Of a stretch of 64,000 nt of DNA, positions 1 to 8,717 are shown in pieces (position 1 is the first letter of the stretch; each line of letters opens with the position of its first letter). Where the stretch lies: NCBI RefSeq assembly GCF_017916325.1, contig NC_090162.1, positions 74,501 to 138,500 of the forward strand, written 5' to 3'. Source of the DNA: Leishmania martiniquensis. Taxonomy: Eukaryota > Euglenozoa > Kinetoplastea > Trypanosomatida > Trypanosomatidae. Below the pieces are notes generated by a model that was given only the letters and a program-made list of their open reading frames with translations, did no database searches and had not been told where the DNA came from. A program made the position numbers and the translations under genes.

Positions 1-86
1 CGCCCGAAGAAGTTCTTTAGCTCTTGTTCGCGTATGGCATTCGGGGACTTGTCGTAGAGCAGTTTCGATAAACCTAGGATTCCCAT
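1..86 (-). CDS. FEN1: Flap endonuclease 1, N-terminus only (cut by window edge)
   Basis: The minus strand from the ATG at 84-86 reads [20 protein letters not shown] and continues into an E-L-K-N-F-F-G-R segment before the window ends. This is the conserved N-terminus of the FEN1/XPG nuclease family: MG-x-x-GL start, then 'AIRE' and 'YFGR'-like blocks, with the new N-terminal Gly2 being part of the active site in known FEN1 enzymes. FEN1 removes 5' flaps during Okazaki-fragment processing and long-patch base excision repair in the nucleus and, in some organisms, mitochondria. Only 28 complete codons are present, so catalytic acidic residues further along cannot be checked. The reading frame stays open upstream of this ATG but has no earlier ATG before a stop, which fixes the start. 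Confidence 0.85.
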   Translation of the reverse strand, partial: MGILGLSKLLYDKSPNAIREQELKNFFG

Positions 87-784
87 CGCCCAAAAGGGCC
101 ACAAGGCACCAAGTAGCAGTTGGGTTTCCTGCGCGTCGAGATGAGAAGGATGAGTTGGGCGGCTTCGGTTTTCTATGCACCACGCAGCAGGTGATGCAGC
201 CTCTTCGCCGTTCAGTCCGTGATGTTGAAGCGCCGCAGGAGCGCAATGCCCTCCTCCGGGTTCGTTTTTTTTTCAATCGGATTCCGATGCGGTGCACGAG
301 GTACACTATCAGTAAGTGACTTGACGCAAATTCGTCCAGCAAGAAAAGGGAAGAGAGAGCCATGCGTCAGTGGGACGCACACGCATACGAAGATCAGAGG
401 GAGAGAGGGGGAGAGAGATGCTGTCACAGGAGAACCCCAAAGCCCTGCCATGCAAAGAGAGAGGGAGGGAGAGAGAGCGTGAGTACGCGCCGTTGTGAAC
501 GTCCTGCCGCCGAGCAAAGGGCGGTACGGTGGCTACCGACAGGGCGCCACAGATGCAGGCAAAGCGACGGAAGCGATCCAAGTGGCATCTGATGCTGCTG
601 CTGCATTTCATACCAAGAGAATACCCCCCTCCCCTCCCTCTTCCCCTTCTACCCCCCTCGCCCGCCCACTATCCATAGTTGTTATTCGGCTTCGTTTTTT
701 TCCTTGCGGCCATTGCGGCTGCGGGTGCTGTCCTGTGAAGCACAACGGCTACCAAATTTCTTGAGACCGCTTTGTTGCCGTGCC
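87..784. other. Intergenic spacer upstream of FEN1
   Basis: No convincing gene. Purine-rich plus-strand tracts at about 398-420 and 450-480 are polypyrimidine tracts when read in the minus (transcribed) direction, as expected for the trans-splice acceptor region of the FEN1 mRNA. The short overlapping ORFs here are low-complexity. Confidence 0.6.
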
Positions 785-1765
785 TCACCGCATTAGCACA
801 ACAGCCATCAGCACAACTACCACGCCAAGGAGGAGATAAAGAGGTAACTGCGCAGGCGATTTCTTTGCTGCCTTCGTCGCGGATGCACCGCTCTCCTGGC
901 AGGATTTGAGGAGCGGTTTCACACTACGAACATCACCACGCAACACGCGTTGTCCAGTGGCGTCCTCCATCATTTCCAGCACCTCCATCCACTCGTCTTC
1001 TGTGAAGGTGTCTGTGCCGGCAGGTGCGTCGGCCCTGCACTCAAGGCGACAGCAGTAGGATAAGTGAGCGTTGTGAGCGTTGAGCTCGATTAGGCGCGTA
1101 GTCCTCGCCTTCGAAGCCGCCTTCAGTTGGCGAAAGAGAGTCTCGTAAAGCCCTCTAGCACTCGTCAGCGAGGGGGCCACAACGACATGGATGCGAAGAG
1201 TACTCGGCACCGCACCTGTCTGGACCAGCTCTATCCTGCTCGAAGCGGAGGGTGCATGCTCCATCAATGGAGCGCCGCTCTCCCCGTCCACGACGTGCGG
1301 GGGTGCGTTGGAGCAGGAGAGCAACAGAGGCGCGGAGCGGTCGTACGAGTGCACCGCGAAACGCGCCTCAACGAAAGATATCTCGCTGCTAACCACCTGC
1401 ACCTTTTTCTGCGGTGCACCAAAGATGCGGCAAACAGGCTGGCGGTGTTCTGTTCCATTGTGCATGACAGCCTCAACGAGCTCTTTCCCCTTCAGATCAG
1501 GCACCTGGACTGCGAGGGATGCCAGCGCAGCCGTGTCTCCCGAAAGCCCCAAGACTTCGATGCCAAACGGGAGCACTTGCTTCAGACATTCGATCTGCTC
1601 TTCCACCACGCTGGGGTCGTTGCACGGCACATACCCAGCCAGCACGCAGACGGTGCAAGATTCCTCCTTCGAAGAGTAGACGCAAGAGCGCTGTCCAACA
1701 AGAATCGAAATGTTACTATCCGCTGATGCCTCCGGCAGTGAGGTTGGGATGTAGAGTTGCCACAT
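785..1765 (-). CDS. ODR4-like membrane protein
   Basis: 326-aa protein. The N-terminal part contains 'ILVGQ', a short beta segment 'CVLAGYVPC', and then a 'LKQVLPFGIEVLGL' block. This order resembles the ODR4 family (human/worm ODR4: 'LLIGQ', '..ILATRTP', 'MLPGGLLVLGVF'), whose members help fold or traffic membrane proteins at the ER. The last 20 residues form a single hydrophobic segment (LPLYLLLGVVVVLMAVVLMR), giving a tail-anchored topology as in ODR4. I chose the internal ATG at 1763-1765 because the 63 codons in front of it translate a pyrimidine-rich tract that looks like a splice acceptor, not protein. The family call rests on short motifs. A plain conserved trypanosomatid hypothetical protein is the alternative. 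Confidence 0.6.
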   Translation of the reverse strand: MWQLYIPTSLPEASADSNISILVGQRSCVYSSKEESCTVCVLAGYVPCNDPSVVEEQIECLKQVLPFGIEVLGLSGDTAALASLAVQVPDLKGKELVEAVMHNGTEHRQPVCRIFGAPQKKVQVVSSEISFVEARFAVHSYDRSAPLLLSCSNAPPHVVDGESGAPLMEHAPSASSRIELVQTGAVPSTLRIHVVVAPSLTSARGLYETLFRQLKAASKARTTRLIELNAHNAHLSYCCRLECRADAPAGTDTFTEDEWMEVLEMMEDATGQRVLRGDVRSVKPLLKSCQESGASATKAAKKSPAQLPLYLLLGVVVVLMAVVLMR

Positions 1766-1807
1766 GCGATATCTTTGCGAGTGCAGGCGCAGTTTCTCTG
1801 AGAAGCG

Positions 1808-1870
1808 CTGGCGAAAAGTGAAACACACGCCAAGAGAGGAAGGACTCGTGATGCAGAGAGAGAGAAACAG
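1808..1870 (-). promoter_or_regulatory. Probable spliced-leader acceptor region of the ODR4-like gene
   Basis: Read on the minus strand, 1870-1829 is strongly pyrimidine-rich (two CT tracts) with AG dinucleotides at about 1846-1845 and 1809-1808, ahead of the ATG at 1765. This is the usual arrangement for trans-splicing and supports the shorter start of the downstream gene. The exact acceptor cannot be chosen by eye. Confidence 0.45.
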
Positions 1871-4064
1871 CCGAAGAATCCTTTTTTTTGAATGGTGATG
1901 GTCAGGGAAGGCATCTTGGAGACTTAGTCGAGCTCCGGTGCCAGTGCTCATCAAGGGTGGTACTGCGAGATGCCAGGGCAGTGAGTCGACCGCTTACATG
2001 AGCAAAAATCACGCCTCTTCCTGGTGGTTAAGGCGGGATTTCTGCGATACAGTACGAATGGCACATTTTTTTTCGGCCTTCTCGGATGTGCGTGCGTGCG
2101 TGCGTCTCGATGAGCCTGACAGAGGCATGTGAGTCCGCATTCGCTGTGTCTACGAGAGGTTGGGGGTAAACCACTCAGCGAGATAGTCATTGGGGAGAGG
2201 AGGGAAGGGAAGGGGGACAGAGAGCCTGCGCGTGCGCGCATGGACGAATTCAGCGCACCACAGCACCACGCTACTGACGAAGGGGGGGCCACATTCGAAA
2301 TCACAAACTACGCCCATCCTAAAAACAGAAAATTGAAAAGAGAACAGTCATGGTCTCCAGATGAAGCGTGGAAGTGAGCGAAGAGAAAAGAGGTGACGAA
2401 AAAGATGCCGGTGCGTGAGAGAACTGCCAAATCAAGCAACTTGGGGAGGAGGGGGCACAGAAATTCGAACACAGAAGTAGTAGCTGAGAAAGGTATGCGC
2501 TTGGATACGGCAATTCAGTCTTAGCTGTTCAACGCCCTCGCCTCGCTTGTTGGTGCCTTGCCGCTGTCAACGGTCCTTTCAGTCATATTCTGCGCACGCA
2601 CATACACACGCACAAGCCTCTCCGCTGCCCGCGGTAGAAAATCAAAAAATCGACTTTCCTCGTGTTTCGAGGCCCGCCCCTGGTGTAGTGAGGTGCAGAG
2701 GGAACATCAGCAGCACACCATGAGAGAGAGGGGAGAGAGAGACACACAGAGAGTCCGGCATCCATCGAGGTCACTATGAGAAAGAAGCCAAAATAAAGAG
2801 AGAAAAAAAGATTGGAAAACAGATGCACACAGGACTGTTATACATGCCGCTGGCTTCCCTCACGCGCCGAGGAGTTTGTTCGAGTACACTTTCTTTGGTC
2901 ATTCTGCCTTGGAAAAGGCAAGGTGGCCAGTGTCGTCCTTAAGCCCTAGTGGCCTCTTCCTCCACACCTTGAAAGGATGTGAACACGCACAGCCCACTTC
3001 TCTGCCACAGCGAAGAAAAAAAAGCGGCGATGAAACGGCGGGTAGCCCTACGATATAAGGGAGGAGTGAAAAGAAAAACAAGACAGGCCATCACAGGCTA
3101 AGCTGCACGCGCGCAAGTGTGCAAGCGCCGAGACAGAGACAGAGAGAGTTGAGTAAGGGAAAAACGGAAGCGCACATCTAGAAACGCAACGGCAAAAGAG
3201 AAGAGTAATCACAAAGATTCGGACAAACGGCGTACCACAAAATAAGTGCGGAAAGGCAACTTGCGTCTTATCTTTTTTCCCCATCTTGTTCCGTTTGCGT
3301 GAGTGAGCAGCTCTTCTGTGAATAAGTTTGCGAGCGGGGGAAGGAGAGGAAGCGTCACCGCTGCTAGCAGGGTCGATATCACAACTCATGTGCATATGAG
3401 CACCCCCTCACCTTACACAAGGCACAACAAAAGAGCGCGCGCCCACGAATATGCATAGACAAAGTCATATCCACATGCACCGTCAGAAGCGACGGCTGCA
3501 CACGAAGAGATTCAGAAAACTGGTAACGACAAGGAAAATGGACGCGAAAGGCACATAAACATCTGAAGAAAAATTCAAGTCCACATACAGACACACACAC
3601 ACACACGACAGCCAACAACTGCTGGGGACTCTCAGGACCCTTCGAGTCCGGCTGAAGCCAGAAAACTTCAGAGAAAAGCAAAACGCCCTCACTCGCTCGA
3701 AGCCAGAGATGCCTCTTCTTTGTGCATATATATATGTGTGTGTGTGTGCCTTTTCTTTCCGGGAATGAGTTTTACGGCACTCATACTACCCCGCCAGGCT
3801 GCCCAGAGGCACAATAATGTCGCTGCCGTGGAGATGCAAAGCAGCAGCGCTCCCAATAGTGCTTGCAGATCCACGGGTGTGAAGATACAATGCGCAGATG
3901 AGAAGGAAGATAAAGCCCATCGTTTGAGGCATCTTAGGCCAAACGCGTTCCCTCGGAAACGTTATTGCTTACCTTTTATTCAAATCGGCTGGCCACCGCC
4001 AGTGCACAGCCTTCTCGTAAGCTGCGTCAACCTACTACATCGATGTCCATACTGAGGGTATGCG
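1871..4064. other. Long spacer, mostly without genes
   Basis: About 2.2 kb between two minus-strand genes. It contains a GTGC tetranucleotide run near 2088-2104, a CA run near 3591-3607 and an AT/GT microsatellite at about 3726-3748. The ORFs are short, low in complexity and have no recognisable domain, apart from the small hydrophobic candidate listed separately at 3786-3932. Confidence 0.6.
3786..3932 (-). CDS. Candidate small hydrophobic protein (48 aa)
   Basis: ATG at 3930-3932 opens a 48-codon frame beginning MPQTMGFIFLLICALYLHTR, a signal-peptide or membrane-anchor-like start, and ending in a TAG at 3786-3788. A second overlapping frame on the same strand (3689-3874, no ATG) also encodes a hydrophobic helix with 'LLGALLLCIS'. 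Two hydrophobic segments in adjacent frames could be remnants of one small two-helix membrane protein with a frameshift, or chance products of T-rich sequence. No family was recognised. It lies 133 bp downstream of the 1098-aa gene on the same strand. Confidence 0.25.
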   Translation of the reverse strand: MPQTMGFIFLLICALYLHTRGSASTIGSAAALHLHGSDIIVPLGSLAG

Positions 4065-7000
4065 CTAGACCCCCTCAGGAGCTGTGGCGACTACCATGGG
4101 GCCGCAGGGTCCAACCTCCGCTGACCGACGGAGAGCTCCCGACGGAGGTAGTGGTGGATTGTATATCAGCTCGGGTATAAAGGAAGCATCGACTTTCGGC
4201 GTCATGGCCCGCCCACGACTCTTCGTAAACGGCCTCGGAAAGGAGGCGGGCGGGTCGACGTGGCCTAAACAACCTTGCCCCACGCCGTTCAGCACAGGCA
4301 ATCGTCTCGTTGGACCCGTGAGGGCCTGTGAAGGACGTCCATTCAGGAAAGAGTTGCTTGCGGGCCCTATTGCAGCGAGCGAGTCCGGTGCATACTCAAT
4401 GATCTCACCTGCCAGGTCTTCTGGAATGGCCGAGACGCTCAGTTCCTTGCTCATGTGAAGTCGATGCCGGCGCTTCCTCAAGGTGGATACGACATCGCAC
4501 ATCCCGCGCGACAGCGTGTGGATCTTGGCTGGGGTTGCACGTCCGTTGACACGCCTGGCATTCCACTCTTCAGGGGCAGGGGTGCTTGCACAAGAGGAAG
4601 TGTACAGGATAAGTGTCTCATCCGGCTGCTCGAAAATCTCGCCACTCTTGAGCTCAACGATCACAGAAGTGTTCGTGCTGCGAGTGCGATGCACCTTCAC
4701 CCGCCTTTTCTTCCTCGGCTTAGTGTTGGTGTGTTCAGTACCCCCAAGCTCGCTGGCCTTTCCTTTCTCTGATTCAGCGTAGTCCCGAGCACGTCCACCA
4801 CTCCTATCACCAGAGCCCTGACGCCGGGCGAGCTTCTTGGACCTCTTAGGAAGCGGCGTGTCGTGCAGCACCTCGAAGCCCTTCAGCTCAGCAGCGCCCT
4901 CATCCTGAATCTCACGCACCTCGTCCAAGTCCACCTCCAGAAAGCTGCACGATCGGCTGTTGTTGTTCATCCGCGCACGCCGCTTCTTTTTGTGCAGAAC
5001 GGCGTGTGCTTTACCCCGAAGAGCGGTGTTGCCGTCCTTCACATCACCAGTCACCTCCTTCGGGAGTTGATCAAACTGCGTGCTGTCACCGGGGGGATGG
5101 AGATGCGACAGCCGCGGCTTTGCTCTCGTGGCGAGCCCTAGATGAGCCGGGGCAACGCCTCTCGTGTTCAGTAGGGTCGACGACTTTGCAACCGGCAGTG
5201 ACGGCTCCTCCAACACCTCTCCAGTTTCCAGGTCGGGGAGGCTAGTGATCGAGAGGCTGCGGCCGGGGTGGTGGGGTGCGCGGCGGCGGCTGTTTTTGTG
5301 CTTGCTCCTTACACACGTGTCCTCCTGAATAATGTCATGCTGCTCCATGGGAATCCCCTCACGCAAAATGTTGTTGAACTGCCGGCAGTTTCGGAGGCGC
5401 CGCTCAGGTTTCATCACCCTGGTAGGGCGGGACGGCACATGCGAAAGTCGTTGCGGCGCTGTGCTAGACTCCGAGGGCAGCGGTTTGCCGCTCTCTAAGA
5501 ACTCCTGATCACCCTCGACGATCTCACCGGGGGGGGTGTTGTCTTCCGCTATCGAGATCGAAATGTCGCGGCAGCCTCCGCAGCGCCGGCGACGCACTCT
5601 CTTAGCCGGAGTCGACAGGGTGGTGCTCTCTTTTGCTGTGTACTTCGGTTGCTGCGACAACATCACCATCACACCGACTTGCATCACCTGACTGCTCGTG
5701 GCCGATAGTTTGCCCGTCCTTGCTTTCGGCCTTTGGTTGGAGGTTGGCATAATAGCGCTTTCTTGCAGCTTCTTCATTCTCCCAGCTGGAGCAGAGAGTT
5801 TCGCCAACTTGACTGCTTGCGGGCTTTGCGCTGTCGCGGTCGTCCTCTCACGCATCTTCAGCATCTGTGTCTTCACAGCGATGGCCTTTTCCGGCGGCAG
5901 CGACATGATGGCAGTCTTGATTTTGTCATTCAGCGCTGCTCGATTCGCCATCACGTTCTCGCCGGATGTTTCTTGCAGAGTTTCCATCGCTTCCATGTAC
6001 GCACGAATATGCCGCAGTGGCCCCAGCTCTCGGATGAAGCTTCGGTCACTCCAGTCCAGCTTGTCAAACTGGCACTGCGTCACCGCATGGCCTGATTCCT
6101 TCAGGAGTCCTATCAAGTGGCGAATGGCATCACCATTAGATGAGCTACTCGACATACCACGGGTGTCCGCCCTGTCAATCATCGCTACGACAGCCTCTTG
6201 CGAGGGCAGCGACATGATCGCACTCTTGATCTTGTCATCCAGCACAGATGTGCCAGCCATTGTTCCTTCCACAGGTTTTGCCATGGTCACCTCCTTCGCC
6301 TCCACGAGCGCACGGATAGGCAGCAGCATGGCGAGTACCGTGTTGAGCTCACGATCGCTCCAGTCCACCCCCTCGAAGGCACGCAGCGATACTTTCGTGT
6401 TTGGATCCTTCAGGCGCCGCACGAGGTCCATGATTGCCTCGGTCTTCTGCATCTCAGTTTTTCCTTCGCTGTAGAAGCCACTCTGTGATTGTGAGGGTCT
6501 GATTTGACGACTCTTGACAGCCTTCACTTTCGCAGCGATAGCCTTCTCGGGCGGAAGAGAGTGAACAACCTTCTTCACCTCGCGCTCACGCCTCGAGTTC
6601 TCCACCATGGGATTGCTCGCTTTCTCCTCCAAGAAAGCCTTGATCTGCTTGAGCGGCTCCAGCTCTTCTTTGAAATTCTCATCGCTGAAGTTGATAAACT
6701 CAAACGCCTCCAATGAAACTTCATCTGATGGGTTGCGCAAACGCTTGATCAACGTGTGGATGAGCTGCGCATTCAACGGGGCTTCCTCTTCATCGGAAAG
6801 TGAAACGGATGGCTCCTCGCCCGATACCTCGTACTCTGGCGGCTTTACTTTTCCAATAATATAAGTCCTCTTTCGCCTCTCGAATGCGACCGGGAGGGAA
6901 GCGGAAACCGTCGAGAAGGAGCCCTCCGCACACTCGGTATTACTGGTTAGGGAAGACGTCACCACCACCCTGTACGAGTCCTTGGCTCCGAGGCCGCAGT

Positions 7001-7361
7001 GTCGACGTGTTCGGCCGCGCTCAATAAAAACTTCAAGTGGCGCATCAGAGAGAGAGAGGCTTTCGTGTTCGTCCGCCTCCTCCAAAGAGCCACAAGGAAT
7101 TTCAGAGTGAGCTGGCGCGCCAACACGGCGTCTCGGGTTGCTGTTGATGAATTCGAATGCCAATGGAACGTAATCTTCGCTCTTGTCCGAGAACGAGTCG
7201 TCAGACATCTCCGTTTCCTCGTACGATGAGGCCTCGTATTCTTCATCACTGACTCGCCCAATACGCCGAGAAGCGCCGCCATTGACGAAGCGCATTGGTA
7301 GCGCCGCTTCATCACTCGACTCCGTAAACGAAGTGGAGAAGGCTTTTCGGACGTCACGCAT
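4065..7361 (-). CDS. Large basic/acidic protein built of three repeat families, unknown function
   Basis: 1098 aa; no known domain recognised. The N-terminal third (DNA 6835-7300) has four short modules of the form hydrophobic-F-x(5-7)-RRR-x-G followed by an acidic Ser/Glu patch. The middle (about 5880-6770) has three units of roughly 115 residues, each with a helical segment, an 'F..(I/V/L)(N/D)(W/F)SD' core, an 'L.PI(R/K)A..E' stretch and a 'SLPPEKAIA'-like tail. The C-terminal half (4395-5600) has about five units of a basic KKRR/RRRR patch followed by Ser/Ile-rich sequence and a 'GEI(V/I/F)E' end. Lys/Arg-rich patches suggest a nuclear or nucleic-acid-associated protein, but this is inference. 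The long frame opens upstream without an ATG; the first in-frame ATG is at 7361. Expressed with the other minus-strand genes. Confidence 0.8.
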   Translation of the reverse strand: MRDVRKAFSTSFTESSDEAALPMRFVNGGASRRIGRVSDEEYEASSYEETEMSDDSFSDKSEDYVPLAFEFINSNPRRRVGAPAHSEIPCGSLEEADEHESLSLSDAPLEVFIERGRTRRHCGLGAKDSYRVVVTSSLTSNTECAEGSFSTVSASLPVAFERRKRTYIIGKVKPPEYEVSGEEPSVSLSDEEEAPLNAQLIHTLIKRLRNPSDEVSLEAFEFINFSDENFKEELEPLKQIKAFLEEKASNPMVENSRREREVKKVVHSLPPEKAIAAKVKAVKSRQIRPSQSQSGFYSEGKTEMQKTEAIMDLVRRLKDPNTKVSLRAFEGVDWSDRELNTVLAMLLPIRALVEAKEVTMAKPVEGTMAGTSVLDDKIKSAIMSLPSQEAVVAMIDRADTRGMSSSSSNGDAIRHLIGLLKESGHAVTQCQFDKLDWSDRSFIRELGPLRHIRAYMEAMETLQETSGENVMANRAALNDKIKTAIMSLPPEKAIAVKTQMLKMRERTTATAQSPQAVKLAKLSAPAGRMKKLQESAIMPTSNQRPKARTGKLSATSSQVMQVGVMVMLSQQPKYTAKESTTLSTPAKRVRRRRCGGCRDISISIAEDNTPPGEIVEGDQEFLESGKPLPSESSTAPQRLSHVPSRPTRVMKPERRLRNCRQFNNILREGIPMEQHDIIQEDTCVRSKHKNSRRRAPHHPGRSLSITSLPDLETGEVLEEPSLPVAKSSTLLNTRGVAPAHLGLATRAKPRLSHLHPPGDSTQFDQLPKEVTGDVKDGNTALRGKAHAVLHKKKRRARMNNNSRSCSFLEVDLDEVREIQDEGAAELKGFEVLHDTPLPKRSKKLARRQGSGDRSGGRARDYAESEKGKASELGGTEHTNTKPRKKRRVKVHRTRSTNTSVIVELKSGEIFEQPDETLILYTSSCASTPAPEEWNARRVNGRATPAKIHTLSRGMCDVVSTLRKRRHRLHMSKELSVSAIPEDLAGEIIEYAPDSLAAIGPASNSFLNGRPSQALTGPTRRLPVLNGVGQGCLGHVDPPASFPRPFTKSRGRAMTPKVDASFIPELIYNPPLPPSGALRRSAEVGPCGPMVVATAPEGV

Positions 7362-8264
7362 CGACGTGACCCTCTCGGTGACTCTTCCTCTGTGCTGTAT
7401 GGAGGTTGTGCTTAAAGAACTATGGCTCGAGTCGAGCTTCCTTTTTCCTCTCAAGTGGAACTAAACAGTGATGTGAGTAGTGACTGGCCAAGAAAACAAG
7501 TTTGTGGATGAAATTGTCGAGTTGAGGTAACAACATTGTATATATATATATATATATATACAATAGGACTCAGTTTAAGGAGTGACGCACACGCACGATT
7601 TTATTCGGGGCATAATGAAGATGTTCTGAACCTCGATGAAGGCTTCACTGTCCGCTCTCCGATAGCAGTATCTAAGGCGACATTGCTGCTTTCCGCCGCA
7701 AAGAGAAAACAAGCGATGATATCACACCCATTTCTTTTCTAATGAAGATGCTTACTCTCAGCGACACAAAGCCAACCAATGTGTTTCAACATGGTGGCAG
7801 TGTTATCATCCCTTACCAGAGAACCTGTAGAAAGGTAAAAGCGCGCCAGAAAACGCCCCTTGTTCCAGATCGAAAAAAAAAACGAGAGCGTCACGTCGAG
7901 AACAATCGCTGGCTATCTTCACCTCACTGTCCACGTTCATTGAAAAAGGAAAGAGCGAGGGGTAATAGCTGAGTCAAGCACACCAATGCTGAAGAGCAGG
8001 GGGGGAACGCTTTCCAGCAAACTTGGTATCTCTGCCTGCCTCGCTTGAACCACGCAAAAAGCGATGCGATAAGAGGCTCTTCCGACTTTTAAAAAAATCC
8101 TAGGAAAGATAGGTGTTCACTTGCTTCACGGCAAAGACCCTATGTGCTATTCTCCTTTAGTAACAGAAAGCTAAGAACAGTTTTCCCTCGCCACATGCAT
8201 TGCTGACTGGATAAGAGAGAACAGTGCTGGTTTATCAAGAAACAGAAAGAGCTGCCTCCGCCAC
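7362..8264. other. Spacer with (TA)11 microsatellite
   Basis: About 0.9 kb between ACP and the repeat protein. It holds a perfect (TA)11 run at 7539-7560. It is AT-richer than the coding DNA and contains no supportable ORF. Confidence 0.6.
7539..7560. repeat. (TA)11 microsatellite
   Basis: Uninterrupted alternating T and A over 22 bases in the spacer between two minus-strand genes. Confidence 0.95.
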
Positions 8265-8717
8265 TTACTTGGCCATGGGGTTTTGTGCAATGTACTCGAC
8301 AGCATCAGGAATAGACTGAATCTTCTCTGCATCGTGATCTGGTATGTCTAGGATGAATTCCTGCTCGATAGCGAACACAACCTCGACTACATCAAGAGAG
8401 TTCAGCCCCAGATCATTCACAAAGTGGGATTCGGGAGTCACCTTGGAGGCGTCGACTTTCTCGAAATTCTTCACTACCTCCAAGACACGAGTTAGAACAT
8501 CTTTTTTGTCAAGCAGGTACTGACCACTGCGGGAGCCTGGCTCTTCCTGCTGCTCGCCTGAGTACATGCGCAACGAGTACTTTGAAGATGGTGCAGCACC
8601 GGCATACATTGCCGTTTCCACGCGGGCAGCAGATTGCAGCTGCGATAGCCTGGCGACAGAGGCGACTAAGGGAAGCGCTAAGCGCTTGCCCAGACGACGA
8701 ATAAGCGTGCGCTGCAT
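8265..8717 (-). CDS. ACP: Mitochondrial acyl carrier protein
   Basis: 150 aa. Residues 1 to about 60 are rich in Arg, Ala and Ser and poor in acidic residues, as in a mitochondrial presequence. From about residue 72 the ACP fold follows, with the phosphopantetheine attachment motif DLGLNSLDVVEVV and modified Ser107, then the helix III region ending 'IPDAVEYI'. ACP carries acyl intermediates for mitochondrial type II fatty acid synthesis and lipoate precursor formation, and in other eukaryotes also binds LYR proteins of complex I and Fe-S assembly. Length and motif are typical. It is the first gene of the minus-strand cluster, directly beside the divergent strand-switch region; its neighbour across that region is another mitochondrial acyl-metabolism enzyme. 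The ATG at 8715-8717 is the natural start. Confidence 0.95.
   Translation of the reverse strand: MQRTLIRRLGKRLALPLVASVARLSQLQSAARVETAMYAGAAPSSKYSLRMYSGEQQEEPGSRSGQYLLDKKDVLTRVLEVVKNFEKVDASKVTPESHFVNDLGLNSLDVVEVVFAIEQEFILDIPDHDAEKIQSIPDAVEYIAQNPMAK

Noticed and set aside
1766..1954. N-terminal extension of the ODR4-like protein
   Set aside because: Translates a polypyrimidine and acceptor region; the internal ATG gives the family-like N-terminus.
3940..3970. GGTAAGC on the minus strand as a possible cis-intron donor
   Set aside because: Cis-introns are extremely rare in trypanosomatids, and no coding exon upstream or branch/acceptor context supports it.
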